Positions 52,478 to 59,852 of a stretch of DNA of 64,000 nt are shown piece by piece. The notes below the pieces were generated by a model that saw nothing but the letters and a program-made list of their open reading frames with translations, made no database searches and was not told the origin of the DNA. Each line of letters begins with the position of its first letter. Positions within the stretch are counted from its first letter, which is position 1. The position numbers were made by a program, and so were the translations under genes. The stretch comes from Streptomyces sp. NBC_01217 (GTDB lineage: Bacteria > Actinomycetota > Actinomycetes > Streptomycetales > Streptomycetaceae): positions 434,001 to 498,000 of the forward strand of contig NZ_CP108538.1 of NCBI RefSeq assembly GCF_035994185.1, given 5' to 3'.

Positions 52478-53298
52478 TCAAGACTTCCCAGTCGTGCTCG
52501 ACGGCCGGGTCACGTGCGGCACGGATTCGAGACGCGCGAAATCCACACTGATTTCGCCCGCGGCCTGCAGGAGGAGGGGCAGATAGTCGTTGAGCAGCAC
52601 CTCCACCGAGGTCTCGGCGGCATGGGCATTGACGTTGAGGCTCGCGATGACGCGACCCGATCCGTCGCGCAGGGGCGCGGCCACCGACCGGATTCCCCTC
52701 GCCATCTGCTCGTCGGTCATCGCCCAGCCGCGCGCACGAACCTCTCGCAGCTCCGCCTCCCGCTCCGGGCGATCGGGCTGCCATACGGGAACCAGACCCG
52801 ACCGGCTCGGTTCGGCGAGGATCCGCTCCACCTCCTCCGGTGGCAGCGCGGCCAGCAGAACCTTGCCCAACGACGTCTGCAGCGCGGGGAATTTCGTACC
52901 GATCTGCACGGCGAGCGTGACGATCCTGGGGACGGAGACCCGCGCGACGTAGACGATGTCCGAGCCGTCGAGCTGGGCGATCGAGCAGGACTCGTTCGTC
53001 TGCTCGACCAGCCGCTCCAGGTGCGGCCTCGCCACGTCCCACAGCCCCATCGAGCGGACGTAGGCGACGCCGAGGTCGAGTGCCGGGGAGTGAGCGCGAA
53101 CCCGCCGGCCTGCTGCCGTACGTATCCCAGCTCGGCCAGGGTGAGCAGGATCCGGCGCACGGTGGGCCTGGCCAGCCCCGTCGCGTTCGCCATGTCGGTC
53201 AGCGACATCACCGGCTGCCGGGACTGGAAAGCGGTGATCACCTCCAGTCCTCGGGCCAACGCCTCGATGAAATCGGGCCCTGTTTCTTCGCGGGGCAT
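52478..53298 (-). pseudogene. IclR-family regulator, single-base frameshift
   Basis: From the ATG at 53298 (AAGGAG 7 nt upstream) the frame encodes the IclR helix-turn-helix (SLTDMANATGLARPTVRRILLTLAELGYV) up to FALTPR. At 53078-53085 one base is missing: CGG-CA-CTC where three bases should separate the codons. The shifted frame then gives the complete effector domain (LDLGVAYVRSMGLWDVARPHLERLV ... ASLNVNAHAAETSVEVLLNDYLPLLLQAAGEIS). Only one base separates it from an intact gene of 273 or so codons, so sequencing error is possible. If real, the catabolic genes on both sides have lost their regulator. Confidence 0.88.
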
Positions 53299-53600
53299 GA
53301 GGAACTCCTTTCGGTCCGTGCGACTGCCTTGGATGGCCGGCGCCGGTGATCGTCCGTGATGCGGACGGCCTGAGAGGCGCACTCTACGCAGAGTATGGGC
53401 CATTCCACAGCGAACACTTCACCGCGACCGGCAATCCTGACCGCTGTGCGGACACGTAGGAATCAGATCTTCTCAGAACCATGGAGGCCGATGCGAGCTT
53501 TGGTATTGACATCCCTGAACGCCTTCATCACCATCATCCTGCAGTCAGGATGGCCGCTGGACGGACAGCCGTCCGAGGGCTGGCGAGAAGGGGATCAGTG
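53299..53600. promoter_or_regulatory. Divergent promoter region of the catabolic island
   Basis: These 302 bp separate the IclR gene from the amidohydrolase. ACTCT-ACGC-AGAGT at 53381-53394 is a 5-bp inverted repeat that could be an IclR operator, and TTGACA near 53504 could be a rightward -35 element. Both are tentative. Confidence 0.35.
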
Positions 53601-55049
53601 ATGAGTCGACCTACCGAATTCCCGCCTGGGCGGCCCGTCGTCTTTCGTAGGGGCACGGTGCTGCCCATGGACCGTGCGGGTCGGGTGCTCACCGACACGG
53701 ATGTGCTGGTGGTCGACGACCGGATCGCCGCGGTCGGTCCGCGGCTCGTGGTTCCGGACGGGACGGTCGAGATCGACGCATCCGGCGGCATCGTGATGCC
53801 CGGCATGATCGACACGCACCGGCACATGTGGCAGACGGCGATGCGCGGCTACGGCGCCGACTGGACGCTGACGCAGTACTTCGTCTGGTACTACCTCGAA
53901 CACGGCAGGGCTTTCCGCCCGCAGGACGTGCACGCCGGAAACCTCCTGGCCGCCGTGGAGGCACTCGATGCCGGGGTGACCACGGTCGTCGACTGGTCGC
54001 ACGGGCTCCAGACGGTCGATCACGCGGACGCCGCCGTCGACGCGTTGCAGTCGGTGCCCGGACGGTTCGTCCTCGCCTACGGCAACATCCAGCAGGCTCC
54101 GGCGGAATGGACCGCGGCACCGGAGTTCCGGGACTTCGTGCGCCGCCGCATGACCGGCGACGACATGCTCGGTTTCCAGATCGCCTTCGACGTCACGGGC
54201 GACCCGGCGTTCCCCGAGAAACCGGCCTTCGAAGTGGCGCGTGCCCTGGGCGTGGCCGTCACCACACACGCCGGTGTCTGGGGCGCCACCAACGACGACG
54301 GCATCCGGCTGATGCACGAACACGGCTTCATGACACCCGAGACGGTCTATGTGCACGCCTCGACACTGTCGGCCGACTCCTACCATCGCATCGCCGCTAC
54401 GGGCGGTTCGGTATCGGTGTCCACGGAGAGCGAGCAGAGCGCCGGACAGGGTTACCCGACGACCTGGGCGATCCGCGCCCACGACATCCCTGTCTCGCTG
54501 TCGATGGACACCAGCGTGTGGTGGAGCGGAGATCTGTTCTCCGCCATGCGCACCACGCTGGGCGCCGACCGGGCGCGCGGGCATCTGGAGGCGCACACCA
54601 AGGGAGAGACCGTCACGCACTGCGCGCTGCGCGCCGATCAGGTGGTGGAATGGGCCACTCTCGGCGGTGCCAGGGCGCTCGGTCGCGATGACGAGCTGGG
54701 CAGCGTCGAAGCAGGCAAGAAGGCCGATCTCGTCCTGCTGAAGAACGAGCATTCGCCGGTCTCGTTCCCGGTGCTCAATCCCTTCGGCCATGTGGCGTTC
54801 CAGGCCCAGCGCGGCGACGTGCACACCGTGGTCGTCAACGGGCGGGTGGTCAAGCACGAGCACCGCCTGCTCGGCGTCGACCTGGCCGCGGTGCGGCGCG
54901 AGGTCGAGCAGACCGTCGACCACCTGCGGGCGACCATGGGCGAGGAGGAGTGGCGCAAGGGCATGAACCCGGATGTTCCCGAGACGAAGGTCCTCGACAA
55001 CCCGTATACGTACACCGATTACCGCAGCGCCGCGACGCACAGCCGGTGA
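53601..55049 (+). CDS. Amidohydrolase-family deaminase/hydrolase (TRZ/ATZ type)
   Basis: This 482-residue metal-dependent hydrolase has the HxH pair His73/His75 (GMIDTHRHMWQ), a further His in THAGVWG, His in YVHAS and the metal-activating Asp in SMDTSVWW. The last fits a mononuclear deaminase/chlorohydrolase of the TRZ/ATZ/SsnA subgroup. It should remove an amino or other group from a heterocycle or aromatic side chain. The ATG at 53601 has GAAGGGG upstream. It is divergent from the IclR gene and precedes a DoxX gene, so it probably feeds the ring-cleavage pathway. Confidence 0.9.
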   Translation: MSRPTEFPPGRPVVFRRGTVLPMDRAGRVLTDTDVLVVDDRIAAVGPRLVVPDGTVEIDASGGIVMPGMIDTHRHMWQTAMRGYGADWTLTQYFVWYYLEHGRAFRPQDVHAGNLLAAVEALDAGVTTVVDWSHGLQTVDHADAAVDALQSVPGRFVLAYGNIQQAPAEWTAAPEFRDFVRRRMTGDDMLGFQIAFDVTGDPAFPEKPAFEVARALGVAVTTHAGVWGATNDDGIRLMHEHGFMTPETVYVHASTLSADSYHRIAATGGSVSVSTESEQSAGQGYPTTWAIRAHDIPVSLSMDTSVWWSGDLFSAMRTTLGADRARGHLEAHTKGETVTHCALRADQVVEWATLGGARALGRDDELGSVEAGKKADLVLLKNEHSPVSFPVLNPFGHVAFQAQRGDVHTVVVNGRVVKHEHRLLGVDLAAVRREVEQTVDHLRATMGEEEWRKGMNPDVPETKVLDNPYTYTDYRSAATHSR

Positions 55050-55195
55050 GCCGAAGTGTTCCCCGTGATTCCGCATGAAGGGAGACATCCAGGCGTGCTT
55101 CGGCGGTGGAGCCATCGGGACCGCAGCGCGGTGAGGGACCGGCCCGCGCATCTCGGTGCCGCTCAGGCTGTCGCGAACACGGAAGGTCGAGTCCG

Positions 55196-55732
55196 ATGAG
55201 TGTGGGACTGCTCCTGCTCCGCCTGCTGCTCGCCGCCCTGCTGTTCGGCCATGCCACGCAGAAATTGCGTGCCTGGTTCGGAGGAGCGGGCCTTGTCGGC
55301 ACCGGCGCGGTCTTCGAGGGGTGGGGGTTTGTGCCCGGTGCGCGGATGGCGCTGGTGGCCGGTCTCGCGGAGCTCGCGGGTGCCGTCTCGATCGCGGCCG
55401 GGTTCCTGACGCCCGGCGGCTGCGCGATCGTCGTCGGCACGATGACGGTGGCCGCCGTTGCAACGGCGGCCAACGGATTCTGGGCACAGCGAGGTGGATG
55501 CGAGGTCCCGTTCTGGTACGGCGCAGTCGCCGCGGTTCTCGGTTTCACAGGGCCAGGCCCCTGGTCGCTCGACGCCGCCCTAAGTCTGGACCGGCTGTCC
55601 GGGTACGCCTGGGGCTCGGCGGCGCTCGCACTCGGGCTGCTCGCGTCGGCCGTTCCGCTCGCCGGCCGTACCCGGGTGCTGCGCGCGAGGCGGACCACCG
55701 CAGCGCAAGGCGACGACCACGCAGCGGCCTGA
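55196..55732 (+). CDS. DoxX-family membrane protein
   Basis: This 178-residue protein has four membrane segments (LLLLRLLLAALLFGHATQKL, MALVAGLAELAGAVSIAAGFL, IVVGTMTVAAVATAANGFW, SAALALGLLASAVPLAG). FGHATQKLRAWFGGAGL matches the DoxX family. DoxX-like proteins are quinol/thiosulfate-oxidoreductase-related or redox-associated membrane proteins of unclear role. The ATG at 55196 follows GGAAGG. It lies 146 bp after the amidohydrolase and may be in the same unit. Confidence 0.87.
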   Translation: MSVGLLLLRLLLAALLFGHATQKLRAWFGGAGLVGTGAVFEGWGFVPGARMALVAGLAELAGAVSIAAGFLTPGGCAIVVGTMTVAAVATAANGFWAQRGGCEVPFWYGAVAAVLGFTGPGPWSLDAALSLDRLSGYAWGSAALALGLLASAVPLAGRTRVLRARRTTAAQGDDHAAA

Positions 55733-55885
55733 AGGCGCGAGCCGGCCCCGATTCGCCCGACACTACGCCCAAAATCTCACTCCGACGCCCCGCGTTTTCA
55801 CCCGGTTGGACAGCGCGGCCGGGCACGACACCCGCCGCTGCGTGAACGCTGAGGTGCTGTTGACCTCAAGAGAAGCGAGAACGGC

Positions 55886-56851
55886 ATGACCACACTGGCG
55901 ATCTCCGGCATACGGCGTCGAATACTGAGCGCACACGTCACGGTGACCGGATGTGCCCTGGCCCTGTGTACGTCCGCAGCGGCACCGGCGGCGGCAGCGG
56001 ACGTCGACACCACCGCTGCGAAACCCACCATCGTGCTGGTGCACGGGGCATTCGCGGACGGCTCCAGCTGGGACGGGGTGATCGAGCGCCTGGAGCGTCG
56101 CGGCTACACCGTTGTGGCTCCGGCCAACCCTCTGCGCGGCCTGTACAACGACTCCACCTACATCGCCTCCGTACTAGACAGCATCAAGGGCCCCGTGGTC
56201 CTGGCCGGCCACTCGTACGGCGGCGCGGTGATCAGCACGGCCGCAGCCGGGAACCCGCGGGTGAAGTCCCTGGTGTACATCTCGGCGCTGATGCCTGACG
56301 TGGGCGAGAGCGGCATGTCGCTGGCCGCACGCTTCCCCAGCGAACTCGGCACCGCGACCAACTCCGTCCCGTACCGGGAGACCGGCCGCAGCGGTACCGA
56401 TCTGTACCTCAAGCCCGACAAGGTGCACCCCGTCTTCGCCGCCTGCCTGCCCGCGAGCCAGGCGAATCTGCTGGGAGTCACCCAGCGGCCCGCGGCCACC
56501 ACCGCATTCTCGGAGAAGGCCAAGGTCGCCGCCTGGAAGACCATCCCGTCCTGGGCCCTCGTAGGCCGGCAGGACAAGACCATCAACCCGGACCAGGAAC
56601 GCTTCCAGGCCAAGCGCGCCGGTTCACACACGGTGGAGATCAATTCCTGCCACGTGTCGCTGATCGCGCACCCCGACGCTGTCGCCGATCTGATCCTCCA
56701 GGCTGCCGGGTCCCCCTCCGCCCAGCCGCCCCTGGCCCTGGCGACCACCGGGTCCACCGATAATGTCCGCGCCGAGGCCGGCATCGCCGGAGCGGCCCTG
56801 CTCGCCGGAGCAGGGGCCGTCCTCCTCGGCCGTCGGATGCGGCGCCGCTGA
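55886..56851 (+). CDS. Exported alpha/beta hydrolase with LAxTG wall-sorting signal
   Basis: This 321-residue protein has a long signal peptide (1-38, RRRILSAHVTVTGCALALCTSAAAPAAA) and an alpha/beta-hydrolase fold with oxyanion HGAFADGSSW and nucleophile Ser110 in GHSYGG. Late Asp (GRQDKTI) and His (SCHVSLIAHP) complete the triad. The C-terminus reads LATTG (285-289), then a hydrophobic stretch and RRMRRR. This is the layout of a sortase substrate, and LAxTG is the motif preferred by class E sortases of streptomycetes. It should be anchored to peptidoglycan as an esterase-like enzyme. A 21-bp hairpin follows. Confidence 0.9.
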   Translation: MTTLAISGIRRRILSAHVTVTGCALALCTSAAAPAAAADVDTTAAKPTIVLVHGAFADGSSWDGVIERLERRGYTVVAPANPLRGLYNDSTYIASVLDSIKGPVVLAGHSYGGAVISTAAAGNPRVKSLVYISALMPDVGESGMSLAARFPSELGTATNSVPYRETGRSGTDLYLKPDKVHPVFAACLPASQANLLGVTQRPAATTAFSEKAKVAAWKTIPSWALVGRQDKTINPDQERFQAKRAGSHTVEINSCHVSLIAHPDAVADLILQAAGSPSAQPPLALATTGSTDNVRAEAGIAGAALLAGAGAVLLGRRMRRR

Positions 56852-56855
56852 CGGC

Positions 56856-56911
56856 GGGCCGACTGGGGCAGCCGCCCCGCCTGCGGGCCCGGCGGCTGCC
56901 CCAGTCGGCCC
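56856..56911 (+). terminator. Very strong hairpin, 21-bp perfect stem
   Basis: Arms 56856-56876 and 56891-56911 (GGGCCGACTGGGGCAGCCGCC) pair perfectly around 14 nt, starting 4 bp after the hydrolase stop codon. Confidence 0.88.
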
Positions 56912-56974
56912 CGGGCCGGGGCTCCGGTGGCGCGGCAGGTGCATCGGTGGGTTAACTGGCCTAGCCGATGAGAA

Positions 56975-59055
56975 ATGGGGTTGACCATGCCTCGTGAACA
57001 ACCACCGGCGGCTCGGCCCATGACCGGACTGCCGCGCCGGACGGGGCGAGCTTGGAGAAGGCCCTGTTCGAGCAGGCCAGGGCAGGTATCGAGGTGTACG
57101 ACACGGACCTGCGGATCCTCCAGGCCAATCCCGCGATCCTGGGCATGCGTGGCCTGCCCGCAGAGCGGTTGATCGGGGCCGGCCTCAGGGATCTGGATTC
57201 CGGAATCCCGCTCTCGCCGATCATGCACGAGGTGCTGGAGACCGGAGCCCCGGTGTTCGATCGCCCGGTGGCCGTCGATCTGGGGCACAGGCAGGCGTAT
57301 GCCGTCACCGGGTACCCCTTGCGGGATGACGGCCTGATCATCGGCGCTGCCTCGATGATCCAGGACGTCACGGAGCAGGTCCGCAGGCAGAAGGATCTGG
57401 ACCTTCTGAAGATCGCGCGCCAGGATCGGCAACTCCCTGGACGCGCTGCACACCGCGCAGGAGCTGGCCGACATGGCCGTGCCCGGTTTCGCCGACGGCG
57501 TCGCGGTCGATCTGCTGGAGTCCGTCCTGACCGGGGAGGCGCCCGTGGGCCCGGTGACCGCCCGGCTGCCGATGCGGCGGGCCGCGTTCAAGGCCGCCGA
57601 GGGATATTTCGGCGCCTACTCGGTGGGCGGCGCCAGCTATTTCGCCTCCCCCACGCCGTATACGCGCGCACTGGCCGATCTGACGCCGCGGCTGGTCAAC
57701 TCGGTGGACCCGGCCGGCGGGTGGCTGGTCCACGACCCGGTGCGGGCCGAGTTCATCGCCCGGGCGGGCGTTCACTCGTTCATCGTGACACCGCTGACCG
57801 TGCACGGGCTCGTGCTGGGCCTGGCCAGTTTCTACCGGGGCGACCCCAACCCCGAGGCCTTCGACGAGGAGGACCTGTCACTGGCGACGCAGCTCGCCGC
57901 CTGCACGGCGATGTGCGTCGACAACGCCCGCCGCTTCACCCGCGAACACACGGTCGCGACCACACTTCAGCGCAGCCTGCTGCCGCGCGTTCCGGCCGAC
58001 GTGGCAGCGGTGGAGTCCTCCCACTGCTATATGCCCGGCCTGTACGGTGCGCACTGGTTCGACGTCCTGCCGCTGTCCAGCTGCCGGGTGGGCCTGGTGA
58101 TCGGGTACGTCCCCGGTGAGGATCTGCAGGCCTCGGCGGCGATGGGGCGGCTGCGCTCCGCCGCCTCGACCTTGGCCTCGATGGACCTTCCGCCCGACGA
58201 GCTGCTGACCCACCTCGACGACGTGGCCCAGGTTCTGGCACGCGAGCAGGATTCGGATCCGGAGACCCTGCTCCGCGCGCGGCCGCCGTTCACCGCGACC
58301 TGCCTCTACCTCACCTACGACCCGATCACCCGGCAGTGCGCGGCAGCCTCCGCAGGACACGACCGCCCTCTGCTCACCAGCCCCGAGGGCGTCGTCAGCA
58401 CGTTTGATGTGCCGCGCGGGAAGTCGCTCGGCCGGGGCGTTCCGTACGATCTCCTCACTACCGAACTGCGCCCCGGAAGTGTGCTCTCCCTGTATTCGGA
58501 CAGCAGCGAGGGCCGCTGTCCGGCCGACGCCGGCGACCGCCTCAGCCGCCTGCGCACCGCGGTGGCCGACCCCACCGCCACTCCCGAGAAGATCTGCGAC
58601 ATGGCTGCCTACAAAGTGCTGCGCGGCACCCCGCAGGACGGGGCGGCGCTGCTCGTGGCCAAGACCGGTGTCTCGATCCGAGCCGTATTTCCAGCTGGAC
58701 CTTTCCGCCGGAGGCGCTCTCGGTCGGCAAGGCCCGGCAGGCGGCGCGCGAGACACTCGCGCGCTGGCGTCTGGAGGAGCACGTCCCGGTGACCGATCTG
58801 GTCGTCAGTGAACTCGCCACCAATGTGATCCGCCACGCGGTGGGCCGCATCCGGCTGCGCCTGATCGTCGACCGGACACTGACCGTGGAGGTCTCCGACG
58901 ACGCCGACACCGCTCCGCACCTGCGCCATGCCCGCCTGCAGGACGAGGGCGGACGCGGCCTGTTCCTCATCGCCTCCCTCACCCGGCACTGGGGCACACG
59001 TTACGGGGAGACCGGCAAGACCATCTGGGCCGAGCAGGATCTGACGGGCACGTGA
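56975..59055 (+). pseudogene. PAS/GAF-SpoIIE-HATPase regulator, several frameshifts
   Basis: A multidomain partner-switching protein is readable in alternating frames. They are a short N-terminus from the ATG at 56975; a PAS domain from about 57050 (LEKALFEQARAGIEVYDTDLRILQANPAILGMRGLP); from about 57420 GAF and SpoIIE domains; and from about 58695 the RsbW-like kinase (DLVVSELATNVIRHAVGRIRLRLIV, GGRGLFLIASLTRHWGTRYGETGKTIWAE). Shifts fall near 57045, 57420 and 58695. The SpoIIE motifs are also eroded: GAHWFD, GYVPGED and YSDSSEG replace GGDWFD, GDVVGHG and YTDGLVE. No single product can be made. Confidence 0.82.
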
Positions 59056-59295
59056 CGGCCGCCGGTGCTGCTTGACCGACAGGCCCACCGGTCCCTCACC
59101 AGTGCTTGCAGAGCAAGGATGTAAGTGAAGTCGTCCGGGACGGGAAATTCCGGAGGAACGTCTGCTCGGTGGAGCCCGTCAGTCACATCGGTCATGCCCG
59201 AGCCGTCAGTCGCCCGAGACCCGATGAAGATCCAATGGCGGCCGGGCGAGCGGGCGCGGACACTGAGAGGGAAAACATCTCAAGGCGGGCGAGCA

Positions 59296-59814
59296 ATGAC
59301 CACCATTGACGAGACGGTTGAGATCGCGGTGCCGGTGCGCACCGCTTACAACCAGTGGACCCAGTTCAGGAGCTTCCCGCGGTTCATGACAGCGGTGAAG
59401 CGCGTCGAGCAGGTCCGGCCGGCCGTAACCCACTGGGTCGTCGGGGTCGGTCCGGTGAGCCGCGAGTCCGAGGTGGAGATCGTGCAGCAGAGTCCCGATC
59501 TCCGCATCGCATGGCGGAGTCTGGACCGGCGGCCCTGCCATCGGGGCGAGGTGACCTTCCGGTCCCTGGCAGCCGACCGCACTGCGGTCAGGGTGCTGAT
59601 GCGGTACGAACCACATGGCGTGAGAGAACTCGTCGCCGACGGCCTGGGACTCCCGAGCCATGTGGTCCGGTCCGAACTCGGTCACTTCAAGGAGTTCATC
59701 GAGAGCGTCGGCCAAGCGGGCGGGACATGGCGGGGTTCCATACGGAACGGGCATGTGCGGCTGGTCGAGCCGGAGCGCTCAAGAAGCCGAGTGCCCTGCT
59801 GGCCCACCGGATGA
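59296..59814 (+). CDS. SRPBCC (START-like) lipid/ligand-binding protein
   Basis: This 172-residue protein begins TIDETVEIAVPVRTAYNQWTQFRSFPRFMTAVKRVEQV, the classic start of polyketide-cyclase/dehydrase-like SRPBCC proteins. HWVVGVGPVSRESEVEIVQQSPDLRIAWRS follows. Such proteins bind hydrophobic ligands in a deep cavity. The ATG at 59296 was chosen because the homology begins there; the upstream open frame is not related. It is followed after 38 bp by a molybdoenzyme gene on the same strand. Confidence 0.87.
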   Translation: MTTIDETVEIAVPVRTAYNQWTQFRSFPRFMTAVKRVEQVRPAVTHWVVGVGPVSRESEVEIVQQSPDLRIAWRSLDRRPCHRGEVTFRSLAADRTAVRVLMRYEPHGVRELVADGLGLPSHVVRSELGHFKEFIESVGQAGGTWRGSIRNGHVRLVEPERSRSRVPCWPTG

Positions 59815-59852
59815 GCCGTGGGCCGGTTCTCTGGCAACGATAGGCAGGTTCC

